A stretch of DNA of 64,000 nt. Origin: Phocaeicola dorei. Its GTDB lineage: Bacteria; Bacteroidota; Bacteroidia; Bacteroidales; Bacteroidaceae. The stretch is from the NCBI RefSeq assembly GCF_013009555.1, contig NZ_CP046176.1, positions 1,333,501 through 1,397,500 of the forward strand, read 5' to 3'. Both the position numbers and the translations under genes were made by a program. The notes beneath the pieces were generated by a model. The model was not told the DNA's origin. It did no database searches and saw nothing but the letters and a program-made list of their open reading frames with translations. Numbering within the stretch: the first letter of the stretch is position 1; every line of letters begins with the position of its first letter. Below, piece by piece: positions 28,292-38,412 of the stretch.

Positions 28292-29911
28292 ATGGTAAAA
28301 AGTACAAAAAATATATGCAGAGTTTTATTTTTTTCTGGAGTGTTATTGGTTACCAGTGCATGTTCAGATAGTTTTTTGCAGACGGATTCTCCGAATCAGC
28401 CTTCTCAAACCACTTATTGGCAGACCGAATCGGATGCATTGATGGCTTTGACAGCTTGCTATGATGCCATGCAGAGCCAGAATTTATATGATGACAATAT
28501 TGATGGCTGGAAGTTTGGATTTCTAGGACGTGAAACCAGTACGGATAATGGAGACCACACATGGGGTGATTGGATGCTGGGAAGTTCTATCTCGAAATGT
28601 GCTTCTTCCACTACCGATGAATGCTTTTCTATGTACTGGAATGCTAATTATGAAGTGATTAAGCGTTGTAATATGTTGGTAGAGAATGTGGAACGTATTC
28701 CGATGGAGGCTGAAAAGATAGATGCATACAAGGCGGAAGCAATAGCATTACGAGCTTTGATGTATTGCAATCTGACCTCCGTATTCCGTGATGTCCCTTA
28801 TCTGACGAAACCTTTAACTTTGGCTGAAGCACAGGCTCCCAAGGCGGAACGTAGCCAGATTATTTCGTCCTTGCTGGAAGATTTGAAGACTTGGATTCCT
28901 AAAATACCAGTTATAGGGAAAGCGCAAAAAGGACGTATGTCCCAAGAAGCAGGTTATGCCATTATGGGACGAATTGCTCTTTTTAATCAACGTTGGGACG
29001 AGGCAATAACGGCTTATAAAAATGTAGTAGGAAAAGTGCAGCTTTTTAAGTCGGGTGACGGAACTGATTATGCTGCCAATTATGCTGATTTGTTTAAAGA
29101 GCAAAATGAAACGGCAGCAGAAGTATTGTTGAGTGTCCATTTTAAAGGTCCGGGATTAGGTGAAGGAAGTTGCTTTGGGGTTTGTTGGTCTGCTCCAATG
29201 AATGCTATTGAAGGTTCTATGAACTTGTGTGATGATTTTTATTGTATAGATGGGTTGCCCATCGATAAGTCACCTTTATTTAAAGGAAGTCTTGTTCAAG
29301 GAGCCCATACGAAGGCTAATCCGGATATGGGACGTTATGAGAATCGTGATCCTCGTATGAAAGGTACATTGATGTTACCTGGTATGGAATGGAACGGAAA
29401 ACTGTTTACTAATAATTTGCCGGCAAGTTCTACCTGTTGTATTCGTAAATGGTACACTCCAGAAGATACAGTTAATGAATATGACGGTAGTCTTGACTTC
29501 TATGTTATCCGTTATGCAGAGGTACTTTTGTCACTTGCTGAAGCTATGATTGAGAAAGGTGGTTATCCACAAGCCGAAATAACAGGATATATTAATGAAG
29601 TTCGTGCTCGTGTTGGTATGCCAGCGGTAGAAGTAGTGGAAGGAACTAATTTGAATAAAGAAGAATTGCGCGCCATTGTACGTCACGAACGCCGTGTGGA
29701 ATTGGCTTTTGAAGATTTGCGTTTTGCAGATCTTTACCGTTGGGGAGAATTTGAAAATGCTCAAAAGCGTATGCAGAAAGACCAGTCATTCTATGGCTTT
29801 GGAGTAGTTTCGCGGGGTAATCTTCGTGGTGCGCAAGATTTGGTTTGGCCTATTCCGCAAGGTGAGATTGATACGAATCCGATGTTGGAGCAACATAGTG
29901 AATGGAAATAA
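28292..29911 (+). CDS. SusD-like glycan-binding lipoprotein
   Basis: 539 aa. The signal ends at VTSAC, followed by SDSFLQTDSPNQPSQTTYW, the typical SusD opening. TPR-like helices lie in the first half, and the C-terminal SusD/RagB motif reads RHERRVELAFEDLRFADLYRWG and ends in WPIPQGEIDTNPML. It forms the lid of the SusC channel and binds the glycan. It is 21 bases after susC. Confidence 0.95.
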   Translation: MVKSTKNICRVLFFSGVLLVTSACSDSFLQTDSPNQPSQTTYWQTESDALMALTACYDAMQSQNLYDDNIDGWKFGFLGRETSTDNGDHTWGDWMLGSSISKCASSTTDECFSMYWNANYEVIKRCNMLVENVERIPMEAEKIDAYKAEAIALRALMYCNLTSVFRDVPYLTKPLTLAEAQAPKAERSQIISSLLEDLKTWIPKIPVIGKAQKGRMSQEAGYAIMGRIALFNQRWDEAITAYKNVVGKVQLFKSGDGTDYAANYADLFKEQNETAAEVLLSVHFKGPGLGEGSCFGVCWSAPMNAIEGSMNLCDDFYCIDGLPIDKSPLFKGSLVQGAHTKANPDMGRYENRDPRMKGTLMLPGMEWNGKLFTNNLPASSTCCIRKWYTPEDTVNEYDGSLDFYVIRYAEVLLSLAEAMIEKGGYPQAEITGYINEVRARVGMPAVEVVEGTNLNKEELRAIVRHERRVELAFEDLRFADLYRWGEFENAQKRMQKDQSFYGFGVVSRGNLRGAQDLVWPIPQGEIDTNPMLEQHSEWK

Positions 29912-29982
29912 GAATGATTGAATTATCTATTGTAATATAACTGTGATGAGGTAAGAGATTGTTAAAAGGTATTTTCTTGAAA

Positions 29983-30025
29983 TAAAGGACAAGTATGTGG
30001 TGATAAGGCTGTAACTTGTCCTTTA
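29983..30025 (+). terminator. Terminator-like hairpin after the PUL
   Basis: TAAAGGACAAGT (29983-29994) and ACTTGTCCTTTA (30014-30025), perfect 12-base arms, 19-base loop. It closes the GH16-susC-susD transcript. Confidence 0.65.
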
Positions 30026-30155
30026 TCGTTTGTTTCCTATTATATATGTTCTATTTCATAACGTAGCATATTTTGTTAAATTACAATGTGATGTTATTTA
30101 TCTTTTCGTCTCTTTGTTTTATCTTTGTCGTTGAATATTATAAGTAATTAAGTAT

Positions 30156-30752
30156 ATGAAGAAAAAGAATGTTTTTAAATGGTGGGGAGTTGTTTTGTTC
30201 TTATGTATGTGTTCTGTTCATGCTGAGGCGCAGGATTTGAAATCTATATTGACAGGAGTGGCAAAGGCGGCAATTGGTAACAAGGCTACTACGGCTCATT
30301 CTATTGTGGGGACTTGGTCTTATCAGGCTCCTGAATGTCAGTTCGAGAGTGATCAGTTACTGGCAAAGGCTGGTGGAGAGGTAGCGGCCAAAGAAGTGGA
30401 AGAAAAATTACAGACTATATATGATAAGATTGGTTTGACTAGTATTAAGTATATTTTCAAGGAGGATGGTACTTATTCATATATATTGAAAAGACGTACG
30501 GTAAGCGGCACTTATGTTTTTGATGAGGAAGCTAAGACGATTATTATGAAAAGTAAGTTGGGCATACAGACGGTAGCTTATGTGACAGTGACAGGCAATA
30601 GTATGAGTCTTGTGTTTAATGCCGATAAGTTGATGTCTATTCTAAAGGTGATTACTGGAGCGGCTTCCAAAGTAAATTCTACAGCTGCCACTCTTAACAG
30701 TGTAGCTGAAGCTTATGACGGGCTGATGTTAGGATTTGAATTGAAAAAGTAG
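30156..30752 (+). CDS. DUF4923 lipocalin-like exported protein
   Basis: 198 aa. A signal peptide (ends HAEAQ) is followed by a beta-rich domain with IVGTWSYQAPECQFES, the opening of DUF4923, and YIFKEDGTYSY. Function unknown; proposed lipocalin-like fold. Monocistronic, followed by a strong bidirectional terminator. Confidence 0.8.
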   Translation: MKKKNVFKWWGVVLFLCMCSVHAEAQDLKSILTGVAKAAIGNKATTAHSIVGTWSYQAPECQFESDQLLAKAGGEVAAKEVEEKLQTIYDKIGLTSIKYIFKEDGTYSYILKRRTVSGTYVFDEEAKTIIMKSKLGIQTVAYVTVTGNSMSLVFNADKLMSILKVITGAASKVNSTAATLNSVAEAYDGLMLGFELKK

Positions 30753-30828
30753 ATGCTTTTTGTAAAATATGGGATACAAGTCTTTTATAAAAGTTGAAAA
30801 ATTGTGATTGGAAATAATGTTTAAGGAT

Positions 30829-30870
30829 AAAACCGTTTTAACCTTATTATTATGGTTAAAACGGTTTTTT
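30829..30870. terminator. Bidirectional terminator between DUF4923 gene and recA
   Basis: AAAACCGTTTTAACC (30829-30843) and GGTTAAAACGGTTTT (30854-30868), 15-base perfect arms, with T-runs on both strands, between convergent genes. Confidence 0.85.
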
Positions 30871-30938
30871 TATTAACATGTATTGTTTTTGTATATACTG
30901 GTCATGAATGTAATATATTGCATATATGTGAGAACGGT

Positions 30939-31982
30939 TTATTCTTGCTCTTTCAGTGCTGCGAAAATCAAACCTTCCAGTTCTTCCGCCAGTTCGGGGT
31001 TATCCTGAATCACTTGTTTGGAAGCGTCACGTCCTTGTCCCAGTTTGGTTTCGTTGTAGCTGTACCATGAACCGCTTTTCTTGATGATGCCTAAATCAGC
31101 ACCCAAATCAATGATTTCACCAGCTCTTGAGATACCTTCACCAAACATGATATCGAATTCGGCTTTACGGAAAGGAGGTGCCACTTTGTTTTTCACTACT
31201 TTTACTTTAGTCTGGTTGCCGATTACTTCTTCACCATCTTTCAGTTGAGTGGAGCGACGGATATCCAAACGTACGGAAGCATAGAATTTCAGAGCATTAC
31301 CACCGGTAGTTGTTTCTGGATTACCAAACATGACACCGATTTTTTCACGCAACTGGTTGATAAAAATACAAGTTGTATTGGTTTTGCTGATGGCTGACGT
31401 AAGCTTACGCAAAGCCTGAGACATCAAACGCGCTTGTAAACCTACTTTGTTATCACCCATATCTCCTTCAATCTCAGCTTTTGGAGTCAATGCCGCGACA
31501 GAGTCGATAACAATGATATCAATAGCGGATGATCGTATTAGCTGCTCAGCAATTTCAAGTGCCTGCTCACCGTTATCGGGTTGTGATATCCATAAGTTAT
31601 CTACATCCACTCCCAGTTTGGCCGCATAGAAACGGTCGAAAGCATGTTCGGCATCAATGAAAGCTGCAATGCCGCCTGCCTTCTGAGCTTCAGCAATGGC
31701 ATGGATAGCCAATGTAGTCTTACCGGATGATTCGGGACCATAAATTTCTATGATTCTACCTTTGGGATAGCCGCCTACCCCTAATGCGGCGTTCAAGGCG
31801 ATAGACCCGGTAGGAATCACTTCCACTTCCTGTACGTTGTCATCACCCATTTTCATGATAGAGCCTTTACCAAAAGTTTTCTCTATCTTATCCATTGCAG
31901 CTTGCAGTGCTTTCAGTTTTTCACTATTTCCGGCACCTGGAGCTGCTGAGAATGGAATTTCTTCGTTATCTTTTTTTGCCAT
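30939..31982 (-). CDS. recA: Recombinase RecA
   Basis: 347 aa. Walker [10 protein letters not shown], Walker B-like [10 protein letters not shown], the L2 region [20 protein letters not shown] and the [10 protein letters not shown] signature. It forms ATP-dependent filaments on single-stranded DNA and triggers LexA cleavage. It is followed on the same strand order by bcp and the carboxynorspermidine dehydrogenase gene upstream. Confidence 0.98.
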   Translation of the reverse strand: MAKKDNEEIPFSAAPGAGNSEKLKALQAAMDKIEKTFGKGSIMKMGDDNVQEVEVIPTGSIALNAALGVGGYPKGRIIEIYGPESSGKTTLAIHAIAEAQKAGGIAAFIDAEHAFDRFYAAKLGVDVDNLWISQPDNGEQALEIAEQLIRSSAIDIIVIDSVAALTPKAEIEGDMGDNKVGLQARLMSQALRKLTSAISKTNTTCIFINQLREKIGVMFGNPETTTGGNALKFYASVRLDIRRSTQLKDGEEVIGNQTKVKVVKNKVAPPFRKAEFDIMFGEGISRAGEIIDLGADLGIIKKSGSWYSYNETKLGQGRDASKQVIQDNPELAEELEGLIFAALKEQE

Positions 31983-31994
31983 AAATCTGTTGGT

Positions 31995-32441
31995 TTATAA
32001 AATTTGTTGTGCGTGTTCTTTTGTTTTCACCTCTTTGGGAGAGATGATACGTTCAATCACGCCTTCTTCGTTGATGATGAAAGTCGTACGGAATATACCC
32101 ATATATTTACGTCCGTACATACTTTTTTCTCCCCATACTCCGAATTGTTCTACCAACTTCTTGTCGGTATCGGCAATAAGAGTAAAGGGCAGCTCGTTCT
32201 TTTCAATGAATTTCTGATGCGATTTGGCATCATTCACACTGACACCGATTACTTCATAACCATGGGCGCGCAGTTCCGCATAATTATCACGCAAGTTACA
32301 TGCCTGGGCAGTACAACCCGATGTCATATCTTTAGGATAAAAATAGAGTACTATCTTTTTTCCTTTGTAATCACTTAAACGAATTTCTTCTCCTTTTTCG
32401 TTCAAGCCTAATATTTCTGGGACTTTATCTCCTATGTTCAT
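31995..32441 (-). CDS. bcp: Thioredoxin-dependent peroxiredoxin, Bcp type
   Basis: 148 aa. FYPKDMTSGCTAQACNLRD contains the peroxidatic Cys and the second Cys five residues later, typical of atypical two-Cys Bcp proteins. Reduces hydroperoxides with thioredoxin. Twelve bases ahead of recA on the same strand, probably co-transcribed. Confidence 0.94.
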   Translation of the reverse strand: MNIGDKVPEILGLNEKGEEIRLSDYKGKKIVLYFYPKDMTSGCTAQACNLRDNYAELRAHGYEVIGVSVNDAKSHQKFIEKNELPFTLIADTDKKLVEQFGVWGEKSMYGRKYMGIFRTTFIINEEGVIERIISPKEVKTKEHAQQIL

Positions 32442-32447
32442 TTTTTT

Positions 32448-32516
32448 AGTGGTTAATGATTTATGGTTATTGTGGCCGCAGGTATGAATTACTTACCATG
32501 GGCCGTTAATCACTTT
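32448..32516. repeat. Imperfect inverted repeat between carboxynorspermidine gene and bcp
   Basis: The outer arms AGTGGTTAATG...ATGG and CCAT...GTTAATCACT pair imperfectly. The loop holds GGCCGCAGGT. The arms and loop resemble the hairpin at 18293-18344, so this may be a recurring terminator-like element. Confidence 0.5.
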
Positions 32517-33710
32517 TTAAAGTTCTAAATCACCATCAAATACTTCATGCCAAGGCAGCCCTTGTTTGTTCAGTTGTTCCATAAATGGATCGGGATCAAA
32601 CTCTTCTACATTCCATACTCCTGGACGTTTCCACAATCCTTGCAGGAACATCATGGCTCCAATCATGGCAGGAACTCCTGTTGTATAGCTCACTCCCTGC
32701 ATTCCAGTTTCTTTGTAAGCTTCTTGATGGCTACAGTTGTTGTAAACATAGTAAGTACGTTCTTTGCCATCCTTTACGCCTCGGATGCGGCATCCGATAG
32801 AAGTTTCGCCTTCATAATTTTCTCCTAGATCCTGTGGATTGGGGAGTACGGCTTTTAGGAATTGTAACGGAACAATTTTCACTCCGTTATAATCTATTTC
32901 GTCAATACGGGCCATACCGATATTCTGGATGACACGCAGATGAGTCAGATATTCCTGACCGAAAGTCATCCAAAAGCGAGCACGTTTGATAGTCGGGAAA
33001 TTCTTAACTAATGATTCCAGCTCTTCATGATACAGCAAGTAGGAATCACGAGGACCGATATTGGGATAAGTCAGATCCTTGTGGTATTCCAATGGTTTGG
33101 TGGTCACCCATTTGCCTTCTTCATAATAACGTCCGTTCTGAGTAATTTCGCGGATATTGATTTCAGGATTAAAATTGGTAGCAAACGCTTTGTGATGGTT
33201 ACCGGCATTACAGTCCACAATATCCAAGTAGTGCATCTCGTCAAAATGATGTTTTGCAGCGTAGGCTGTATAAATACCACTTACTCCCGGGTCGAACCCA
33301 CAACCCAGTATAGCTGTCAGTCCTGCGTTTTCAAAACGTTTCTTATAAGCCCACTGCCAACTGTATTCGAAATGAGCTTCATCTTTCGGTTCATAGTTTG
33401 CTGTATCCAGATAATTCACTCCAGCCTTCAGACAAGCTTCCATGATGGTCAGATCTTGATAAGGCAGAGCTACATTGATGACGATTTCGGGTTTGAAACT
33501 ATTAAACAGGGCTACCAGTTCGTCTACATTGTCCGCATCTACCTGTGCAGTCTTAATAGCTGGATTGCCGATAGCTTTTACGATTGCATCACATTTTGAT
33601 TTTGTACGGCTGGCGATCATGATGTCAGTGAATACATCCGGATTCTGAGCCACTTTGTGTGCTACGACAGTACCTACACCGCCTGCACCGATAATTAATA
33701 CTTTACCCAT
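32517..33710 (-). CDS. Carboxynorspermidine dehydrogenase (saccharopine dehydrogenase family)
   Basis: 397 aa from MGKVLIIGAGGVGTVVAHK; the longer frame adds 18 unconserved residues. Rossmann motif GAGGVGTVVAHKVAQ, and family stretches PYQDLTIMEACLKAGVNYLDTANYE and GCGFDPGVSGIYTAYA. In Bacteroidetes this enzyme condenses aspartate semialdehyde with putrescine or diaminopropane for spermidine/norspermidine synthesis; NspC decarboxylase is not in the window. Confidence 0.9.
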   Translation of the reverse strand: MGKVLIIGAGGVGTVVAHKVAQNPDVFTDIMIASRTKSKCDAIVKAIGNPAIKTAQVDADNVDELVALFNSFKPEIVINVALPYQDLTIMEACLKAGVNYLDTANYEPKDEAHFEYSWQWAYKKRFENAGLTAILGCGFDPGVSGIYTAYAAKHHFDEMHYLDIVDCNAGNHHKAFATNFNPEINIREITQNGRYYEEGKWVTTKPLEYHKDLTYPNIGPRDSYLLYHEELESLVKNFPTIKRARFWMTFGQEYLTHLRVIQNIGMARIDEIDYNGVKIVPLQFLKAVLPNPQDLGENYEGETSIGCRIRGVKDGKERTYYVYNNCSHQEAYKETGMQGVSYTTGVPAMIGAMMFLQGLWKRPGVWNVEEFDPDPFMEQLNKQGLPWHEVFDGDLEL

Positions 33711-33793
33711 TTGCTGTTTTTTATTCTTGTTAAAATAAAATGCCCGGCAAACATTACCGTTCACAGGGCAAAGATAACAAAATATTTTGGGTA

Positions 33794-35047
33794 TTAGTTG
33801 ATACGATCTAGTTTCTTATTGGTGAAATCTAATGTTTTTCTTTCGTAGGACCATGTTTCATGGCCACCCGTGACTATATGAATGCGTATGGGATTACCCA
33901 AAGCCAAACGACATTCGTCGGTTGTCATTCCTTTCCGTACCTTACCGCGGCTTATCATGTTCCAAACTTCTTCTGTGATATTCGGATACTTGGCTCGTAA
34001 GTTACCTATGCCGAATAGAACCGTAAAATAATTGTCTGATTGTAAAATCACATCAACTACACTCGTATGGGTGAATGTAGCTTTTATCTTATAATTCTTT
34101 CCATCTATGTCTTCCAGCTCTAAAAAGATGTAAGGGGAGTTGTTTTGTGAGATTATATTTTTGATGGTGAATTGTGTATATCGGGGAAGTCTCACCGGAG
34201 TGTCTGTTTCATCCAGACATTCCGTTTCCGCTTTCAGATAGACAGGTTTTTTCCCATATTTGCTCATCAGGTTCTTTGATTTTTTTGTATTTGCATCACT
34301 GAAGCTAAATGAATTTGGAAAATATTTATTTTTATTTTCCATAATAAAATCACTGTCTGCCATGCCGCAATTAGTCTTTGATATAGCTACCGGCTGATAG
34401 TAGGTGTTTCCTTTCTTGTCTTGGAATACGATTTTTACAGGGTATGCGCGGCTGCCCACTCTGACAGCTGTTACAGTTACTTCTTCATTCATACCAATCG
34501 GGACTTCTTTATAGCCCGATGTGCTGTTGGGGTCATCTATACGTACTTTGTTGGTACGCATATATAAGGTTTGTCTTTCCAGCAACTCTTTGGCTATGTC
34601 CACATCACCCAGGTAGGCAAGGGTAGGGATACCAGCTTTGGGCTTTAGGCAATATTGTTCCAAAGTGGTGTTTTTAAGTTCGTGATAATATTGTTGCCCT
34701 TCACATTCAAAGTTAAAATGTACAAAACCCCGTTCGGTAATTTCCGAACCTAGATATTCAAAAATTTTATGTTTTAAATCTCCTGTATCCACCTCCTTAT
34801 TAGTCTCCGTCGATTTAAAAGGAGGAATAATGATGTCTTTACGTTCCGGTATCACCATGAATTTCATGCCTGGTGTCCAGTCACACAGGTTGTAATGCTT
34901 GAAATGATCGTTTATAAACTGTTTTTCCAAAGACTCTACGGAAATACTTGTTTGTTGTGAAGTAGTCGTGACTATATATCCGTTTTGTGCATAAGTGCAT
35001 AAGCTACAGCTTGTTGCCCCAATTAAAATGGTTAAAAACTTTTTCAT
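33794..35047 (-). CDS. Exported protein with BamE-like C terminus
   Basis: 417 aa. Signal peptide (MKKFLTILIGATSCSLCTYAQ). The body has no domain I can name. The last 45 residues (KGMTTDECRLALGNP, then HETWSYERKTLDF) look like the SmpA/BamE (OmlA) repeat in which a short helix-strand motif recognises GMT...LG.P. Periplasmic or outer-membrane location is inferred. Confidence 0.6.
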   Translation of the reverse strand: MKKFLTILIGATSCSLCTYAQNGYIVTTTSQQTSISVESLEKQFINDHFKHYNLCDWTPGMKFMVIPERKDIIIPPFKSTETNKEVDTGDLKHKIFEYLGSEITERGFVHFNFECEGQQYYHELKNTTLEQYCLKPKAGIPTLAYLGDVDIAKELLERQTLYMRTNKVRIDDPNSTSGYKEVPIGMNEEVTVTAVRVGSRAYPVKIVFQDKKGNTYYQPVAISKTNCGMADSDFIMENKNKYFPNSFSFSDANTKKSKNLMSKYGKKPVYLKAETECLDETDTPVRLPRYTQFTIKNIISQNNSPYIFLELEDIDGKNYKIKATFTHTSVVDVILQSDNYFTVLFGIGNLRAKYPNITEEVWNMISRGKVRKGMTTDECRLALGNPIRIHIVTGGHETWSYERKTLDFTNKKLDRIN

Positions 35048-35171
35048 CGCTTTAAGTGTTAGTATATATAAATTGATACAAAGGTATAAAATTTTTGTGT
35101 ATAATTGCTATAGTGAAAAATAAAATGGTTAGTTTTGCACACTAAACTAACAGATTTAACAAAAAAATAAT

Positions 35172-35963
35172 ATGAAAAAACTAGTATTAGAAATGATGGC
35201 TATTTGTGCCGGAGCATTGATTGTATCTTGTGGTAGTGGAAAGAATATGTTGTCTGTTTCTTCTCTGGATGGGGAATGGAATATTACAGAGGTGGATGGA
35301 CAAAAGATATCTACAGAGAGAATGCCTTTCATTGGTTTTGATGTAGCTCAGAAACGTATTTATGGAAATAGCGGATGTAACCGTATGATGGGAAGTTTTG
35401 AAGCCGACTCTCTGAAGCCAGGTACATTGAAGTTTGGACAGATAGGAAGTACCCGCATGATGTGCCCTGATATGAAGACTGAGCAGATGGTATTGGGTGC
35501 ATTGGATAAAGTGACTTCTTTCCAGACGGTTTCTGACAAGCCTAGTGTGATAACTCTATGTAATCAAGATGGTCAGCCGTTGATGACTTTGGAAAAGAAG
35601 GCGGCTCCGGAAGTGTCACTGTCTGATCTTTCAGGAGAATGGGTTATTGAATTGGTGAATGGAAAGAAGATTGTAGGTACGGCTGAGGTAACTCCTTTTA
35701 TCGGTTTTAATTTGGATGAAAGCCGCATTTACGGTAATATGGGCTGTAATACTATTAATGGTGCATTAACGCAGGAAGATGGAAAACCCAATTCTTTGAG
35801 ATTTGACAATGTTGCTACTACCATGATGATGTGTCCTGATATGGAAACTGAAACTATTGTGCTGAATGCTTTGAATGAAACAAAAAGTTTCAGCATGAAA
35901 GATAATAAAGTATACTTATTAGGTGAAAATGGAAATGAATTGCTGGTGTTGAAGAAACGATAA
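35172..35963 (+). CDS. Lipoprotein with two META (HslJ-like) domains
   Basis: 263 aa. The signal ends at VSCGSGK (lipobox Cys20). Two copies of the META domain, about residues 32-140 and 150-262, are plainly duplicated: MPFIGFDVAQKRIYGNSGCN versus TPFIGFNLDESRIYGNMGCN, and RMMCPDMKTEQMVLGAL versus MMMCPDMETETIVLNAL. META proteins are surface or periplasmic proteins linked to stress; precise role unknown. Confidence 0.88.
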   Translation: MKKLVLEMMAICAGALIVSCGSGKNMLSVSSLDGEWNITEVDGQKISTERMPFIGFDVAQKRIYGNSGCNRMMGSFEADSLKPGTLKFGQIGSTRMMCPDMKTEQMVLGALDKVTSFQTVSDKPSVITLCNQDGQPLMTLEKKAAPEVSLSDLSGEWVIELVNGKKIVGTAEVTPFIGFNLDESRIYGNMGCNTINGALTQEDGKPNSLRFDNVATTMMMCPDMETETIVLNALNETKSFSMKDNKVYLLGENGNELLVLKKR

Positions 35964-35992
35964 TCCATATACATTCAAATAGATATGGTCGG

Positions 35993-36020
35993 CCTATTTT
36001 CTCATAAACGAGAAAATAGG
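35993..36020 (+). terminator. Hairpin after the META lipoprotein gene
   Basis: CCTATTTTCTC and GAGAAAATAGG, 11-base perfect arms with a 6-base loop. Confidence 0.65.
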
Positions 36021-36139
36021 TCGATTGCATTTATGGCATTATGGTAGGATGCTGACAAGTATTCTGTTTGGTGGAATTCTGACATTCTTGCCTTATATAA
36101 ATCCATCTAAAAGTATCATATAACAAATAAATCAGTCAT

Positions 36140-36170
36140 TTTGTCAGCCTTTGTCACATTCTTATTTTTG
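36140..36170 (+). promoter_or_regulatory. Promoter of dnaK
   Basis: TTTG (36140-36143), 19 bases, TATTTTTG (36163-36170), the Bacteroidetes consensus; 121 bases ahead of the start codon. The long leader contains the palindrome TTGGTGCACCAA (36202-36213). Confidence 0.6.
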
Positions 36171-36291
36171 GCATACCGTTTGTTTTATGAAGGACGTGCG
36201 GTTGGTGCACCAAAGAAAAAAAGAAATCCTTCGTGAACCATTCGCCAAGAAATCAGTTTAATTGAAAACAAATAAATAAAGATATATAATT

Positions 36292-38211
36292 ATGGGAAAG
36301 ATTATTGGTATTGACTTAGGAACCACAAACTCATGTGTTTCAGTATTTGAAGGTAATGAACCGGTAGTAATCGCAAACAGTGAAGGTAAACGTACTACTC
36401 CGTCTATCGTTGCATTTGTCGACGGTGGCGAACGTAAAGTAGGTGATCCTGCAAAACGTCAGGCAATCACTAACCCGCAACGTACTATTTTTTCTATCAA
36501 GCGTTTCATGGGTGAAACTTGGGATCAGGTACAGAAGGAAATAGCCCGTGTCCCTTATAAAGTAGTGAAAGGTGACAATAATACCCCACGTGTAGATATC
36601 GACGGACGTCTTTATACTCCGCAAGAAATTTCAGCTATGATTCTGCAGAAGATGAAGAAAACAGCTGAGGATTATCTGGGACAAGAAGTTACAGAAGCCG
36701 TTATCACCGTTCCGGCATACTTCTCGGACTCACAACGTCAGGCTACTAAAGAGGCTGGTCAGATTGCAGGTTTGGAGGTTAAACGTATTGTGAACGAACC
36801 GACAGCCGCTGCCTTGGCTTATGGGCTTGATAAGGCTCACAAAGATATGAAGATTGCTGTGTTCGACCTTGGTGGTGGTACATTTGATATCTCTATCCTT
36901 GAATTTGGTGGTGGTGTGTTCGAAGTACTTTCTACTAATGGTGATACTCATTTGGGTGGTGACGATTTCGACCAAGTGATCATTGATTGGTTGGTGCAGG
37001 AATTCAAGAATGACGAAGGTGCGGATTTGACAAAAGACCCGATGGCAATGCAGCGTTTGAAAGAGGCTGCAGAAAAGGCAAAAATTGAATTGTCTTCTTC
37101 TACTTCAACTGAAATCAACCTGCCATACATCATGCCCGTAGACGGTATGCCTAAGCACTTGGTTAAGACTTTGACCCGTGCTAAATTTGAAGCTTTAGCT
37201 CACAATTTGATTCAGGCTTGTCTTGAACCTTGTAAGAAAGCTATGAGCGATGCAGGTCTGAGCAACTCTGATATCGATGAAGTAATCCTTGTAGGTGGTT
37301 CTTCTCGTATTCCGGCTGTTCAGGAATTAGTAGAGAAATTCTTCGGCAAGACTCCTTCTAAGGGCGTGAATCCTGATGAAGTTGTTGCTGTAGGTGCTGC
37401 TGTTCAGGGTGCTGTTTTGACAGATGAAATCAAGGGCGTTGTATTGCTGGATGTTACTCCGTTGTCAATGGGTATCGAAACATTGGGTGGTGTAATGACT
37501 AAGTTGATTGATGCAAACACTACTATCCCGGCTCGTAAGAGTGAGACCTTCTCTACAGCTGCCGATAACCAGACTGAAGTGACTATCCATGTACTTCAGG
37601 GTGAACGTCCGATGGCTTCACAGAATAAATCAATCGGTCAGTTCAATTTGACTGGTATTGCTCCAGCTCGTCGTGGTGTTCCTCAGATTGAAGTAACGTT
37701 TGATATTGACGCTAACGGTATTTTGAAAGTATCTGCAAAGGATAAGGCTACCGGTAAGGAACAAGCTATCCGTATCGAAGCCTCCTCTGGTTTGAGTAAG
37801 GAAGAAATCGAAAAGATGAAAGCCGAAGCTGAAGCTAATGCAGAAGCAGACAAGAAGGAACGTGAAAAGATTGACAAATTGAATCAAGCTGATTCTATGA
37901 TTTTCTCTACTGAAAATCAGTTGAAGGAATTAGGTGACAAGTTGTCGGCTGATAAGAAAGCCCCGATTGAAACTGCTCTTCAGAAACTGAAAGATGCTCA
38001 TAAGGCACAGGATTTGGCTGCTATTGATACTGCCATGGCTGAACTGAATACAGCATTCCAGGCTGCCAGCGCTGAAATGTATGCTCAGAGTGGTGCACAA
38101 GGTGGCGCTCAGGCTGGTCCGGGTGCAGGTGCAGGACAACAGGCTAATCAAGGTTCTTCTTCTAATAACAAAGAAGATATTCAGGATGCAGATTTTGAGG
38201 AGGTGAAATAA
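36292..38211 (+). CDS. dnaK: Chaperone DnaK (Hsp70)
   Basis: 639 aa, standard. [11 protein letters not shown] at the N terminus, [10 protein letters not shown], and the substrate domain; C-terminal Gly/Gln/Ala-rich tail ending [14 protein letters not shown]-driven protein-folding chaperone working with DnaJ and GrpE, which are not adjacent. Its downstream region marks the border with the conjugative element. Confidence 0.98.
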   Translation: MGKIIGIDLGTTNSCVSVFEGNEPVVIANSEGKRTTPSIVAFVDGGERKVGDPAKRQAITNPQRTIFSIKRFMGETWDQVQKEIARVPYKVVKGDNNTPRVDIDGRLYTPQEISAMILQKMKKTAEDYLGQEVTEAVITVPAYFSDSQRQATKEAGQIAGLEVKRIVNEPTAAALAYGLDKAHKDMKIAVFDLGGGTFDISILEFGGGVFEVLSTNGDTHLGGDDFDQVIIDWLVQEFKNDEGADLTKDPMAMQRLKEAAEKAKIELSSSTSTEINLPYIMPVDGMPKHLVKTLTRAKFEALAHNLIQACLEPCKKAMSDAGLSNSDIDEVILVGGSSRIPAVQELVEKFFGKTPSKGVNPDEVVAVGAAVQGAVLTDEIKGVVLLDVTPLSMGIETLGGVMTKLIDANTTIPARKSETFSTAADNQTEVTIHVLQGERPMASQNKSIGQFNLTGIAPARRGVPQIEVTFDIDANGILKVSAKDKATGKEQAIRIEASSGLSKEEIEKMKAEAEANAEADKKEREKIDKLNQADSMIFSTENQLKELGDKLSADKKAPIETALQKLKDAHKAQDLAAIDTAMAELNTAFQAASAEMYAQSGAQGGAQAGPGAGAGQQANQGSSSNNKEDIQDADFEEVK

Positions 38212-38245
38212 GCACATAGAGAAATAAGAATACAATATCAAATGG

Positions 38246-38280
38246 AAAGCGTGTAGCTCAATGAGTTACACGCTTTTCTT
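38246..38280 (+). terminator. Terminator of dnaK
   Basis: AAAGCGTGTAGCTC (38246-38259) and GAGTTACACGCTTT (about 38263-38276) pair with one G-U, followed by TTCTTGTTTTT. Confidence 0.8.
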
Positions 38281-38283
38281 GTT

Positions 38284-38315
38284 TTTGGCCGTACACAATA
38301 ATATTGCTATCTTTG
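38284..38315 (+). promoter_or_regulatory. Promoter of the integrase operon
   Basis: TTTG (38284-38287), 20 bases, TATCTTTG (38308-38315), the Bacteroidetes consensus. It follows the dnaK terminator directly and reads into the zinc-finger/HTH gene and the integrase. Confidence 0.6.
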
Positions 38316-38334
38316 CGTTATTATTATAAACATC

Positions 38335-38352
38335 TGTACCTTATTTGTACCT
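38335..38352 (+). repeat. TGTACCT direct repeats near the left end of the ICE
   Basis: TGTACCT at 38335-38341 and 38346-38352, spaced 11 bases, one helical turn. Similar TTGTACC repeats, also 11 bases apart, lie near the left end of the nested element (50353-50374). Candidate integrase or Xis binding sites. Confidence 0.45.
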
Positions 38353-38412
38353 GTAAGAAAAAGTAGATATGATGAGAAGAATAGATATTAAGAACTACAA
38401 AATGAATGAATT

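Larger units (their letters stand above)
35964..36291. other. Intergenic region ahead of dnaK
   Basis: 328 bases without a gene. It holds a terminator for the META gene (35993-36020), the dnaK promoter (36140-36170) and a perfect palindrome (36202-36213). No CIRCE-type inverted repeat is visible. Confidence 0.7.
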
